64,000 bases of DNA from Desmodus rotundus (lineage: Eukaryota > Chordata > Mammalia > Chiroptera > Phyllostomidae). Both the position numbers and the translations under genes were made by a program. The notes under the pieces are model-generated. The model was not told the DNA's origin. It was given only the letters and a program-made list of their open reading frames with translations, and searched no databases. The DNA lies in the NCBI RefSeq assembly GCF_022682495.2, contig NC_071398.1:32739426-32803425 (forward strand), given 5' to 3'. Positions 16,540 to 29,407 of the stretch are shown here, piece by piece (the first letter of the stretch is position 1; each line of letters starts with the position of its first letter).

Positions 16540-17430
16540 TAATGACCAATGTACAATTTACCACATTAACAAATTCAAGAAAAATATTATATCAATGTGC
16601 CAAATGGCATCTGACAATATTTAGCAGGCATTTATGATTTAAAAAAAAAAAAAAAAGGACAGAGGAAACAACTGAGCCACATAAAGTCTACTTACCTCAA
16701 CTCTAGAGCAAACATTACACTAAGTGATTTCCAATTAGATGCCTGTTATTATCACTAACTCTAAATCTTGTTTTGGAAATTTTCTCTATTACAATGAGAT
16801 TATTAATAATAACCATAATATTCAGAAAAGAACAAAATTATATCTATTTGCAGTTGATATAACTCATTGCCTAGAAAATGATCTAGTCAAAAATAAATTT
16901 AAAATATTATTGGGTAATAATGAACACTATGATTGTATCCATATTTTAAATTTTAATGACAATATCACCATAAATACAGATATAAGCCAGATCTAGGATT
17001 GGTAAGTTTATCATTTATAATACTAGGTAAAAGATTACTAATGAAAATGTTATTTTTAAGAATTCCACAATTCTTATATGTTCTTTTTTAAAAATGGGCA
17101 AAAAACAAGTAATAGTATATTACAGTGTTTACTAATAAAGAGATGTAAAAAGATGCTCAACTCACTATTAACCAGGAAGATACTAAGGCACATGCCAGAA
17201 GTGAAGTTATAAGGAAATAATTTCACCATGTTGAAGGGGTTGTAAATTAGCACCACAGTGATATTCTCACTTCTCCAGGAATACTTAATGAGGTTGCAAG
17301 TAAATATAACCTGTTACTGAGCAATTCCACTTTTTGATAGAGAAACTCTTGCTTATGCATAGCAACAAACACAAATATTCAGTAAGATATTTTTCAGTGA
17401 CAAATCGTATGTAATAAAAATTGCCAATAA
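16540..17430 (+). mobile_element. Old L1 ORF2 and 3' fragment
   Basis: Plus-strand relics in ORF2 order: 'aagaaaaatattatatcaatgtgccaaatggcat' (RT region), 'tctatttgcagttgatataa' (the decayed FADD active site), then 'gatgtaaaaagatgctcaactcact' and 'aataatttcaccatgttg' (C-terminal part). Many indels; no coding capacity. Confidence 0.55.
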
Positions 17431-19535
17431 AGGACCTAAATACTTATGATGTACTTATCTAAATAATAGGACTACAGGGTTTTTATTCTATTGAAAAGCA
17501 CCATTAAAAAATCTTTTTTAAACAATTAGCTAATTGGATAGCATGTTGACTTGCTTTCCTCGCTATAAAAATAGTCATACACCTGTCATAAAGCTGACAT
17601 CTCCATCCTCAAAGCTACCATTTTTGGTTACAGTAACACCTATCAAAGTAGAATCACATCTGCAATAGGTACTGGGAATGGGAGTTCTATATTGAAGTCT
17701 GAGATACATTGTGTTAGATAAAATGAAACATTTTGAGTCTTTTGATAAATGTTTAATGTGAATTTTTCCCCAAGAAATATAGTATACAGAGATTCCATGC
17801 TTATTTGACCACAAAATCATTTTCAAGTACCATTAAATACTATTGTTTGTGGAACATACTTTCAGAAATTTTGAGTTACTGTACTGTTTTCAGAAGACCT
17901 CTAACATAAAAATGGAACCATGGAGGAGAAACACAATGACCTATTAGTAGAAGTTAATTTTATTATAGCATTTATAATACTCTTTTTGGCATTATATTTT
18001 TGTCTAAACATTGTATATACTGTTTACAAATTTAAACATTTGAAATCCCGAGTGGAAAATATGTATTATTCTAGACAGTGAATGATTATTCACTGACATC
18101 TGCCCAATATGCCCATTCTGAGCAAAATGGACTTGTAGGTGCAAGTTTTAATGTATGTTTGACTACAGGAACATCATAGAGGTTTGGTTCAAAATGAAGT
18201 GTGTGGTAACATTCAGTTTTATTTATGGAAAGATTTTAAAGATTGAATGACTTTTTATATCGTTCATTCCTTTTTAATGCTGATGAAGATAAGACAAACA
18301 ATAAAAAGAATCTATATAATATTGGGGCTGGATTATGTCACTTTTCTAATATTGTTACATTGCTCATTAGAAAACCTAAAATCTGGATACCTAATTAAGT
18401 CACAACAGATCAGGCCTCTGGATATTCCTGGTAGATCATTTTATGTTTTATAACCATTTTAATAGACTACTGAGTTTAATTTACCAAACTCTATTTGTAA
18501 TGCTTACATTTATTTTAATTGACACTGGTCCAGATATTTTTTGGGGGGGTTATCCTCATTGATTCAGATACTGCATTATAAAATGATCTGGCAAAATTTT
18601 GTTAGTGGTTATCCTTCTTTAAAACATTTTACTGCCTGCAAAACTATTGATTCTGGTTTTCAAACAACCAAGATCACAACTACATTTAATTTTTTCCCTT
18701 TGTTTATAGACCTGTTCAGGTTTTTTATAGTATCTTGAGTGAATTTTGATCATTTAGGTTTAAAACAACCACTATTATATTGTTTCTCATGATTTTGTGG
18801 GACAGGAATTTGGGCAGGGGCTCAGTTGGACAATCCTTCTTTTCTATTAGCATTAACTGAGGTCACTCAATGGCATTCTACTGGTGGCTAATCTGGAGGA
18901 TCCAAAACTATTTCACTCAACTGTCTGGTGTCTTGGTAGGCATGTCTGGAAGACTGGGTACCTCCTCCTCTCTGTGTATTCTCAGAACCTATCTATGTGG
19001 TCTCTTCAGCAGAGTAGCCAGATTTTTTTAACATAAGAGTTCAGGATCTGAACTTGAAAGAGTATCCCCAAAAAGTAAAATGTACCTCCGGGTCCACAAA
19101 TGGCACAGCAGTACTTCTACTATATCCTACTGGTCAAAGTCAAAGTCTGCCCAGATTAAAGAGGAAAAAATGTAAATTCCATCTCTTCATGGGATGAATA
19201 TTATTGAATTTGTAGCAATTTTACTCTGCCACAGAATTATAATTTTACAAATGAATAAATTATAACACAGAGCAGTTAAGCATCTTGTTCAATATAACAC
19301 AAGCACAAAAGTGATGGGATAGAAATAAGTGTCTTTCCCACATGTTATATTAATAAGATTAGTTTTTAGAATGAATGTGAAATTTATCAGGTTTGAGGGA
19401 TGGTAGAAGACAATAAATTGCCATATTCTTTTAATTATATAAAACCTCTTATACAAAATCAGTTGCATGTAGGAAACATTAATTACTATTGTACATTCAT
19501 AGAGTGTTCTACAACACAGGACTGAAAAGACTTTC
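17431..19535. other. 3' flank/3'UTR side of the zinc-finger gene; no second gene seen
   Basis: AT-rich sequence immediately downstream (minus strand) of the zinc-finger stop codon, so the proximal part is presumably its 3'UTR. Several plus-strand 'tttatt' words could be minus-strand AATAAA signals (for example at 18219 and 17955), but none can be chosen from sequence alone. About 18795-19215 ('gggcaggggctcagttgg', 'actgaggtcactcaatgg', 'tactggtcaaagtcaaag') resembles an ancient mammalian interspersed repeat that I cannot name. Confidence 0.45.
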
Positions 19536-21086
<1,551 letters not shown>

Positions 21087-21579
21087 TAGGCATACCTCAC
21101 TTTATTGTGCTTCACAGATTTTTTTTGTTTGTTTGTTTTTTACAAATTGAAGGTTTGTGGCAACCCTGAATTGAGCAAGTCTATCTGTGCCATTTTTCCA
21201 ACAGTATTTTCTCACTTGATGTCTCTCTGTCAGATGCTGGTAGTTCTCAGAATATTTCAAACTTTTCCATTATTATTATATTTGTTTTGTTGATGTGTGA
21301 TCAGTACTCTATGATGTTACCTTCCACCAGCAAAAAGATTATGACATGCTAAATGCTCAGATGATGGTTTGTATATTTTTAGCAATAAAGTAATTTTTAA
21401 TTAAGGTATGTACACCTTTTTTATATAATGCTATTGCACACTTAATAGACTGCAGTATAGTGTATGTCTAACTTAATATACTCTGGAAACTAAAATAAAA
21501 GTGTGAATTTCTTTATTGTGATATTCACTTTATTGCAGTGGTCTGAAACCAAACACACAATATCTCTAAGATATGCCTG
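21087..21579. mobile_element. Tigger1-derived non-autonomous DNA transposon (MER2-like)
   Basis: Starts TAGGCATACCTCACTTTATT and ends with its inverse 'aagatatgcctg', flanked by TA on both sides (21085-21086 and 21580-21581). Internal words ('acaaattgaaggtttgtggcaaccctg', 'aatatttcaaacttttccattatt', 'ttaattaaggtatgtacac') match Tigger1 ends. The transposase gene between them is deleted, with the junction near 21320. Size 493 bp. Confidence 0.9.
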
Positions 21580-21593
21580 TAAACATTTTAAAT

Positions 21594-21735
21594 CAGTGGT
21601 TCTCAAATTACATGCGGATCTGAATCACCAGGGAACTTACTATAAATATTGAGGTTTAGACACCACCTAAATCTCTTGGATCAGATTCTACAGTCCTGGG
21701 CAGTCCTATTTTAATATTCTCTACATGATTCTGAT
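21594..21735 (+). mobile_element. MER5A-like hAT MITE, right part lost
   Basis: Begins CAGTGGTTCTCAAA, the typical Charlie/MER5 terminal repeat, then 'tctgaatcaccagggaacttact'. The expected closing repeat is missing; the sequence runs into the truncated retroviral LTR at about 21751. Confidence 0.7.
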
Positions 21736-21750
21736 GATGAAAGAAAAATT

Positions 21751-21936
21751 CATACTTAATGAACGAGCGCCTTCTTTGATGTATGCAATTAGAAAGCCAA
21801 TAAAAGCCTGTCAAGGCACTCTCCCCTTGAAAGAGTGGCCGCGCCATCCCTTTTTCTCCACAGGACTTCGGTAGTCCATGTGAATTTGTTCATTGCATCC
21901 TCAACATACAGACCCTGCTGGATGGAGTCCGCAACA
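21751..21936 (+). repeat. 5' LTR remnant (R-U5 end)
   Basis: Only the last 186 bases of the LTR remain, homologous to about 25490-25710. It includes an AATAAA at about 21800 and ends ..GCAACA just before the primer binding site. The U3 part is lost at a breakpoint shared with the MER5A-like element. Confidence 0.8.
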
Positions 21937-21938
21937 TC

Positions 21939-21957
21939 TAGCACCCAGAACAGGGAC
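21939..21957 (+). promoter_or_regulatory. Retroviral primer binding site, tRNA-Lys type
   Basis: TAGCACCCAGAACAGGGAC differs slightly from the lysine-tRNA PBS consensus TGGCGCCCGAACAGGGAC and sits two bases after the LTR end, as expected. Confidence 0.75.
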
Positions 21958-23131
21958 CCAGGGCTACGAGCCATTGTCGTGGACAACACACCAACTTGGT
22001 TGGAGTGGGTGCATCAGCTCAGGTAAGGGCAGACGACACCGAGTGCTTTTCAGTAAGGTCTTAGGGTGTGTTGGATTTGAGAGGAAAAGGGATTTCTTCC
22101 ACGGTCACCCTCTCTTGTGACCGCTTTGCAACTGTACCTTCTTTAGTAAGCCTTGCTCTCTCTCCCAAGTATTTGCCGCAATCTCACAGGCACGGGTCGA
22201 GCAATTAAGAGCCACAAGGGCGCTCACTGCTAGAAGACACCTATGAGAGGATAAGCTGGAACATGGACCAGGACAGAACACTAGGTTTCCCACCAGCTGC
22301 AAGCAAAAGTCCATGCAACGAGAGGCACACTGTAAAAACACTCACAAGCCCATTCCCATGGCACAACCCCCAACGAGGTCTAGTCTCAGGAGAAAGAGCA
22401 AAGACTTTCCCTTTAATCAGCTTTAAAAACAGCAACTAGTTACAGGGCTATTTACAAGCATATCAGCAAATTCTTTCAAGCCGCCTCTTACAGTCCTTTC
22501 CATTTTGCCTTTTCCCTCTGTCTGCCTGCATAAGGAAAAGCAGATAGTGAACGAGTGTTTCAGTTTCAAATAGACCCCGAAGATCGCTTTCCAGAAGAAT
22601 TTAGTGTTAGTCACAGGTTTTGTGTGAGAGCTTTTGGCATTTGCTGAGCTCCAAAGATAAAAAGCACTTCCTCCCCTCGGCAGGAGAAATCAGGTGTTCC
22701 CACATGAGTCGGAACCTTGCAAGGGTGTCAGGGATCAATTCCTGAGATGTGCAGGGGCCTTATAGGGACCTCCAAAACAACTTAATCTAACTTCTGGCTC
22801 GGCGGGGAAAGCGTGATATAAAGGTTGGTCGCCTAGTACTTTGAGTACCCCCTCACAGTCCCAAATACTTGGGGAAAGACCAGAGACCCATAAGCAGTGT
22901 TAGGGTACTTGGAAAGTCCAGTACCCCCTCCCTGATTGTCTTCCACCAACAGTACATTCTGACCCACTACACTCTCCTCACTAGCAAGAAGTAGGATTTA
23001 AAGGTGCAGACAGAGTGAAAATGAAACTGAAACTGGTTTTGTAATCACCATGCTTGCAGTGGGAGGAATTTCAGAAAAGGTTCTTTTATTTGTGAAGAAA
23101 TTTCTTTAAAGATTTCTATGAATCCTCAACC
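21958..23131 (+). other. Retroviral leader region, no gene seen
   Basis: The stretch between PBS and gag start is longer than the few hundred bases usual for betaretroviruses. It may contain unrelated insertion, but no known repeat is recognised and frames are short. Confidence 0.45.
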
Positions 23132-23692
23132 ATGGGGAACGGGCTCTCTAAGGAACAAGAGCAATGTTTTAGGCTAATTCAGCAGCTTTTTAAGGCTCCT
23201 GGATGTCTCCCAGATAAGGGATCTTTAGATTTGGAAATATGGGGAAAAGCAGGGCAAAGAAGCCCTCATGATCAGGAAAGCTTAGACAAAAAGAGAAGGG
23301 GCCTATGGGATGATGGCGGCGGAGATTCTGGATGCCTGCTGTGCCCTTCCCATGGGTCACCCCAGCTGTGGCAGGCATCACAGCCACACCTGGTGAGCAC
23401 GGCTGGGGCACCAGCTCTTGTGTGTTCGCAGCACAGTGCGGCTGGATCTCTCCACTGGGGATGGGCAGCAGCAGAGGAGGGCAGGTTTGGTCCCCCTCAC
23501 CTCCCCTCATCCCCGTACATATGGGAGCAACCTTTCCCCCTGCCCACTGTGGGGTGCCGTCCTGACCCACTGGGTCCACCCCCAGGGCCACGGTTCCATA
23601 CGGCTCCTTGCCTTGACGGGCACCTTGCAGAAGACTTAGAACTGGTGCAGACAGCACATCACGAAGGGGAGTTCCATCCAGGTTATCCCTAA
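23132..23692 (+). pseudogene. ERV gag start (matrix), degraded
   Basis: An ATG in a good context (accATGg) opens a frame starting MGNG, compatible with N-terminal myristoylation of a retroviral matrix protein. Resemblance to matrix is limited to about the first 60 residues. Beyond this the frame is Pro/Gly-rich without capsid landmarks, and no capsid major homology region or zinc knuckle is visible, so this is a truncated or frame-shifted gag. Confidence 0.55.
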
Positions 23693-23879
23693 GGTAAGAG
23701 ACAACAGCCCCCATGCTTTGGGAGGCTGCCAGTGTGCTTAGTTTTGAAAAAGGGATTTCTAATTTGTTTACATTTCTATAACTGCAATAGGTGGCATTTC
23801 TAGGCCCTGCAAAAGTATGTAGACTCTTAAATGTTTTGATCCAAATGGGTAAGTTGGACGAATTCAGCCTTACATCCTT

Positions 23880-24640
23880 CCAGCCCCACTTAATATCTGG
23901 GGTAGAGACCTCCTCACTCAATGGGGAATGCAAATCACCCTGCTTTCAGTGTTAATCCCAGAGGGTTGCAACCTCGAATGATTTGGCAAACAGATGTTAA
24001 TCCTAGACCTAGAACTACCTGGTCCTGAGAACAATAGAGTAATTAATGCACTGCTCAAACTTACTGCAGCTTGCGGAAAGAGCAGGGGGCATGTCTTTCC
24101 AAACAGACACTAACTCAGGTGCTCCACAGGGCCCTCCCCTCACTGGAGAATCAGCAAAGAATTTTAAAAATCAAGGCCTTCAGCCACCTAGGCCGTCCAC
24201 AAGAAATCAAGACTAATAATGCCCGAGGATACATTGCACAAGACACTCAGGCTTTCTTAGAAAAATGGAGAATTTGACATAAAACAGGTATCCCCTGTAA
24301 TCTTACAGGTCAAGCAAGTGTTGAAAGAGCTCACCAAACCTTTAAAATATTATTAAATAAACAAAAGGGGGGGGCGGGAACATCCCCCAGGAATTTAACC
24401 ACGCTAGCAATATATTCATAAAATTTTTTGAATTGTGATGATAACTTAAAGTCACCCATAGACCCTTTGTACAAAACAGGCCTGCAGTCCCACACCCCTT
24501 GGTCTTATACAAAGACCCATGAGGAGAAGGAAAATGGGAAGGCCCGGTTGAACTATTAACTTAGGGAAGAGGGTATGCTTATGTTTACTCTCCAGAATGA
24601 CCTTTGGAGCTGCCAGTAAACAGGGTGAAGCCATATCACA
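23880..24640 (+). pseudogene. ERV protease end and integrase relic
   Basis: At about 23890-23930 a frame reads like the end of a betaretroviral protease (WGRDLLTQWG). At about 23950-24000 NPRGLQPRMIWQTDV resembles the region just before the first integrase aspartate. At about 24190-24330 the core follows with an Asp-to-Asn change at the second catalytic position (IKTNNARGYI instead of the usual KTDN) and GQASVERAHQTFK carrying the glutamate. Multiple stops and shifts are present. The polymerase between protease and integrase is deleted. Confidence 0.65.
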
Positions 24641-24784
24641 GAAAATGCTTCCCCGGCCACGACCCACCTCTGCTCCATTGGACTCTCCTGATCCAGACTT
24701 CTCCAAGTTGTGTGTCACCGCCCCCTGAAGTGGAATTCCAGCCAGCACTCCTAGAGTGATATTCAACATTGCCTAAGAGGGGCT

Positions 24785-25165
24785 TTTTCTACCAACTTAA
24801 AGGGACAAATTGATAAATTGCAGTTAGAGCTGCATCAGCTGTTACAGGACATTCAACGCTTAACCAAGCAAGAGGTTTTTCAAACCCTCTGTGACAATCT
24901 CGACTGGCTAAACCCAAAAAATTGGTTTGATGGACTTAACCTGAGAATGTGGATCTTTGGAGCCACCAGTTGTTTACTGACTCTAGTAATGCTTTGTACA
25001 CTTCGATGCATTTACAAATTATTTTCCCAGGGTCGTGTGAGAGACCAGCAAGTAGCAAGCTTTGTGGGACCTATAGCAGTCCTAACTAAAAACAAGGGGG
25101 GAATTATAGGGAACCTATCCACGTGGAATAGCAAATGTAGCCAATCCCTATTGGAAAGCCGATAG
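24785..25165 (+). pseudogene. ERV env transmembrane-subunit remnant
   Basis: Frame covering the membrane-proximal ectodomain (a leucine-rich helix followed by an NWFDGLN motif at about 24915), a hydrophobic membrane span of about 22 residues at 24955-25010 and a short cytoplasmic tail. The surface subunit and fusion peptide are missing, so no functional envelope is encoded. The open frame runs on into the polypurine tract and LTR. Confidence 0.65.
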
Positions 25166-25710
25166 GCGTGTGTTGGCACATAAGAAGCCAAACCCACCGA
25201 TTGGCTTTCCTGTGGGAAAACAGGCCTGCATTATACCTAGGCTGCTTTGAGGCTTGCTCTTGCTAAAACTCCCTCACCCTGAGTTGAAGTAGCAAATGTT
25301 TACTGCATATCTTTAAAATAACTTTCTGAAGCTGGGCTAATTCTCCCAAGGACAAGTATAACCAGACCAATTTTTCTTATTGTTCCCTTGCATTTGCAAC
25401 ATTTTTTCCTTGCTAATCTGTAGGAAGTAATCAGCAACATCCTTTCCTTTGTTATCTGTAAAAAGTAATCACCTAAAGCAAATCTGAGCATAATGAATGA
25501 GAACCTTCTTTGATGTACACTATTAGAAACCCAGTAAAAGCTTATCCGGGCAAGGGTCAAAGCGCTCTCCCCTTGAGAGATTGGCCAAGGTGCTCTCTCT
25601 TAGAGAGTGGCTGTGCTGTCCCTTTTTCTCCACAGGACTTCGGTAGTCCGTGTGAATTTGTTCATTGCATCCACAATATAAGGGCTCCGCAGGACAGAGT
25701 CCACATCACA
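25104..25710 (+). repeat. 3' LTR of the class II ERV
   Basis: Begins after the polypurine tract aaaaacaaggggggaa (25088-25103). It shares its last 200 or so bases with the 5' LTR remnant but has about 30 extra bases, a second copy of the 'gctctc..gagag..ggc' unit at 25560-25615. The start is tentative because the expected TG is not clear. Confidence 0.72.
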
Positions 25711-26056
25711 TACTTAACTGTTTTTCAACAATTTCTCTGTATTCTTATAATAAAATCAAACTCACAGTGGTTAAAATGCCTCTGTTTATAACACATTATC
25801 TCAACACTGTCCTCTTTACTACTATTTGAAGAGGCCTAATTCAGATCATAGAACATGTCCCAGCCAACTTCCATCTCCTAGGACTTTTCAGATTACTCTA
25901 TCTGCCACAAATCTTTGAATTGGGATTTTGCAGGGCTGGTTCATTCTCATCTTAGATCAAAAGTCACTTCCTTTAACACTTCCTCTACTGACAGTATCCA
26001 AATTTATGTTGTTCGTATATATTGTGTTGTTACATACGTATATAACATACAATATA
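25711..26056. other. No gene seen
   Basis: Ordinary AT-rich sequence between the ERV and the mariner. No repeat or frame recognised. Confidence 0.5.
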
Positions 26057-27401
26057 CAAGGTCTGTCAGAAAGTATCCAGCCATGTAATATGAAAAACAG
26101 ATTTATAGAAGAAGATACAAGATACAAGAAACATTGTTCAGAGAACAATGACAACTCAGTCCCTTCAAAGTAGGCACCTTGGGACCTCACACAGTTCTCC
26201 CAGTGTCTCCTCAACTGTTCAAAATGCTCTGCAAAATCCTTTTTTGGATTAACCATCAGCTGCCATTATATTTTCCTGAATCTCATCAACAGTCTGAAAT
26301 CTCTTCCCTTTCAAAGATGATTTCAGTTTTGGGAAAAGCCAGAAGTTACAAGGTGCTAAATCTGGGCTATAGGGGGGCTGAGTCACCTGGGTGATTTGAT
26401 ATTTCACAAAAAAACTCTGCACAAGACAGAGTAAGATGCATGAGCAGGCAAGTTGTTGTGATGAAGCTGCCAGTCACCAATTGCCCATAGCTGCAGCCGT
26501 TTTCACCGTATTGCATCTCTCAACCAACAAAGAACATTGAGGTATTGCTTATTAATTTTTTGGCCTGGAGGAGCGTACTTGTGATGGACGCCACCTTTCC
26601 AATCAAAAAACATAGTTAGTGTGGTCTTGATCTTGCTGCAATGATGTTGCAGCTTCTTCAGGCAAGGAGAACCAGGAGACGTCCATTGGGATGACTGGGC
26701 CTTTATTCCAGGATCTTACCTATAGACCCATCATTCATCTCCATCTATGACCTTCTTGAGGAAATCTGGTTCATTGGTATCCATTTGAATCAAGTCATCA
26801 GCAAATGCAGCACAATGTTCCTCCTGCTCTGGTAGCAGAAGCCGTAGAACAAATTTGGCCACAACATGTTTCATGCCAAGATCCTGCATCAATATCTCAG
26901 ACACAGTAGATATTGGAATCACCAGATCAGCTTCTAGTTCTTGCACTATCAGTCACCGTTCTTTGTTGATTGCAGCTTGTACATGTTCAACATTATCAGG
27001 TGTTCTGCTTATTGCAGGCCTTCCAGAACATGGATCACTTTCAACAGAGTCTCAACCATCTTTGAAGTGTTTCTGCCACACTTTTATTTGTGCTGCACTC
27101 ATTACATTGTATCTGAAAGCCTTCTGAATCATCTGAATAGTTTCTGCAGAGGAACATTCAAGCTTAACACACAATTTGATGCAGATTCACTACTCACTCA
27201 GTCATTTTGAATGCGACAGCCACACAGCATACACGCTAACTCAACAGTGTCTACTATTCCCACTGACCAGCACAGTGAGGTCATCGCTGTTCATACATCT
27301 GCATTCCAGTCCACTCTCCTTGGCTACCAGGTTACATTAATGTCGTGCAAAACCGTTCTCATTACATTAACAATGGCTGGACTTTTTCCAGACAGATCTT
27401 G
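26057..27401 (-). mobile_element. Mariner DNA transposon, full-length, inactive
   Basis: 1345 bp, flanked by TA on each side (26055-26056 and 27402-27403). The terminal inverted repeats are caaggtctgtcagaaag..ccagccatg on the left and its partner caatggctgg..ccagacagatcttg on the right. The single transposase gene runs on the minus strand (27205-26195). The size is what is expected of an intact mariner. Confidence 0.9.
26195..27205 (-). pseudogene. Mariner transposase (D,D34D), dead
   Basis: Relic of a transposase of about 340 residues. The helix-turn-helix region is readable (KVWQKHFKDG near 27080, then a GRPA..RTPDNVEHVQ linker), followed by DLGMKHVVAKFVLRLLLPEQ (near 26870) and VIDGDE near 26735. 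In that motif the next codon is a stop (DE*WVY). FFDWKGGVHH at about 26605 is readable. The second catalytic Asp motif reads HHNN instead of HHDN (about 26450) and the third reads APCNF instead of APCDF (about 26360), so two of three catalytic acids are Asn. The C-terminus ends with CVRSQGAYFEG, the usual mariner tail. Several stops and frameshifts. Confidence 0.85.
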
Positions 27402-27404
27402 TAT

Positions 27405-27803
27405 ACTGTGTCCTAACATCATTAAGATATCCATACAACAGAAAGCAATCTATAAAGTCAATGCATTTCCTATCAAGATACTAATGGTGTATTTCAAAGA
27501 ACTAGAACAAGTTTCCAAAGATTTATATAGAACCACCAAAATCCCAAATAGCCACAGAAATCTTCAGAAAGGAGAATAAAGTTGGAGTAATCACACCGTA
27601 TGATAGCAAATGATACTACAAGGCCATAGTAATCAAAATAACATGGTACTGACATAAATAGAAACATACAAATGTAACAGAATAGAAAGCCCAGAAATAA
27701 ACTCACACCTTTATGGTCAATATTTTTTAAAGGAGGCAAGAACATACAATCAGGTAAAAAGACAGTCTTTAATAAACTGATGCTGGAAAAATTGTACATA
27801 TAT
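27405..27803 (+). mobile_element. Old L1 ORF2 fragment
   Basis: Readable L1 ORF2 words: 'aaagcaatctataaagtcaatgc', 'gtatttcaaagaactagaaca', 'aaggccatagtaatcaaaataacatggtactg' and 'agaaagcccagaaataaactcac'. It covers the region after the reverse transcriptase and stops abruptly at the LTR start. Confidence 0.7.
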
Positions 27804-28330
27804 GTTGGGGACCACTCTGTGTGGTTTCTGAGACTTTATACTCTGGATTCTCTTCAGATCATATAAATCTTTTGCCTTTTACTGAGACTGCAGCCCTGAG
27901 AGAGCAGGCTCTGAAAGGGGCTAGTAAGTCTCCCTGGAAAACCAGGTAAAAACACAGTTGGCAAGCATGACTCGACTTTAACACTGAGGGCCCCCATGGG
28001 AATCAGGCCTGAAATGTACATTGTATCCTTTGAAGCTTGCTCTGCTTTGTTTTGTATAGCCCTGGTGATATAAACTGGATGTTTAAGTTCAAGGCATAAG
28101 GACTAAACTCCTTACCTCATGAAACACCTCTTAAAGACGCTCTGGTGTCAGCATGACTAACAGACCCTGACCTATGACAAATCTCTGTGTTCCTTCAATT
28201 GTTATCTATAGATAATACCTGTTTTTGTATGACTATAGCCTTTTGACATTGATTGATGCATGTATCGATTGACACATGCATGTATGCTGTGTACACCTAC
28301 AAATACCATTCTATACACACCCAGTGTATA
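27804..28330 (+). repeat. Solo LTR, class II type
   Basis: Begins TGTTGGGGACCACTCTGTG, a start typical of class II LTRs, and includes 'agactgcagccctgagagagcaggctctgaaaggggctagtaagtctccctgg'. It sits between two L1 fragments with no adjoining retroviral genes. Its right boundary is estimated from where L1 text resumes; no target duplication was settled. Confidence 0.6.
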
Positions 28331-29407
28331 TGTGGTGTCTATGATTCACCACATAAACAAAATAAATGATAAAAACCACATGATCACATCAATAGATACA
28401 GAAAAATCATTTGATAAAATCTAGCACCCATTTACGATAAAAAAAAAAAAACTGTCAGAAAGTGGAAATAGAGGGAACATACCTAAATGTAATAAAGGCT
28501 GTATATGACAAACCCAATGCCAACATCATACTCAATGGGCATAAACTACAAGCATTCCCCTTAAGATTGTGAAAAAGACAGGGATGTCCACTTTCCTCTC
28601 TCTTATTAATCACAGTACTGGAAGTCCTAGCTATTACAATCAGATAAGAATAAGAAATAAAAGGTATCCATCTTGGAAAGAAATAAGTAAAACTGTCTTT
28701 ATTACAGATAACATGATATGGTACATAGAGAACCTCAAAGATTCCACCAATAAACTACCAGAAATGATAAATGAATTCAGCAAAGTAGCAGGACACAAAA
28801 TTAATATCCAGAAATCAGTTGCATTTTTATATACCAGTAATAAACTATCATGAAGTGAAATTAAGAAAACAATCCCATTCACAATTGCTTCAAAAAGAAT
28901 AAAACACCTAGGAATAAATCTAACTAAGGAGGTAAAAGACCTGTACTTGGAAAATTATAAGACACTGAAAAAATAATATGAAAAAGATATAAGTAGAAGC
29001 AAATACTGTGTTCACACTTAGGAGGAATTAACATGACTAAAATGTCCATGCTACCCAAAGCAATCTATAGATTCAACAAAACTGCTATCAAGATTCCAAT
29101 GACTTATTTCACAGAACAGGATAAATATTTCAAAAATTTATATGGAACTACAAAAGGCCCCACACAGCAACAGCAATCCTCAGAAAGAATAAAGTTGGAG
29201 GAATCACGCTACTTAAAATCAAACTGTACTACAAGGCCATAATAATCAAAACAGCATTGTAATGGCATAAACACAGATACATATATCAATGGAACAGGAT
29301 AAAGAGCCCCAAAATAAACCCACATTTTTATAATCAATTAATATTTAACAGAGGAAACAAGCGAGTACAATAGGCTAAAGATAGTTTATTCAATCATGGT
29401 GTTGAGA
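28331..29407 (+). mobile_element. Old L1, segment 1 of 4 (host of nested insertions)
   Basis: 5'-truncated L1 that starts inside the RT region (sense 'caccacataaacaaaataaatgataaaaaccacatgatcac'), includes the decayed RT active site ('attacagataacatgatatgg' at about 28702) and the region after it ([21 protein letters not shown] at about 29050), and stops at 29407 where HAL1-3 begins. It continues at 31339, 31771 and 33981. Confidence 0.82.

Larger units (their letters stand above)
21751..25710 (+). mobile_element. Class II (betaretrovirus-like) endogenous retrovirus, defective
   Basis: Provirus relic with a partial 5' LTR (21751-21936), a lysine-tRNA-type primer binding site (21939-21957), a leader of about 1.2 kb, the start of gag (23132), remnants of protease end and integrase (about 23880-24640), the transmembrane end of env (about 24785-25065), a polypurine tract (25088-25103) and a 3' LTR (25104-25710). 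Reverse transcriptase, RNase H and the env surface part are not found, so large internal deletions have occurred. The LTR pair shares 'cctttttctccacaggacttcggtagtcc'. Class is judged from integrase and TM resemblance and from the PBS. It is not replication-competent. Confidence 0.82.

Noticed and set aside
23190..23933. 247-residue minus-strand frame over the ERV gag region
   Set aside because: It lies antisense to the gag and protease relic, has no recognisable domain and is explained by GC-rich shadow reading.
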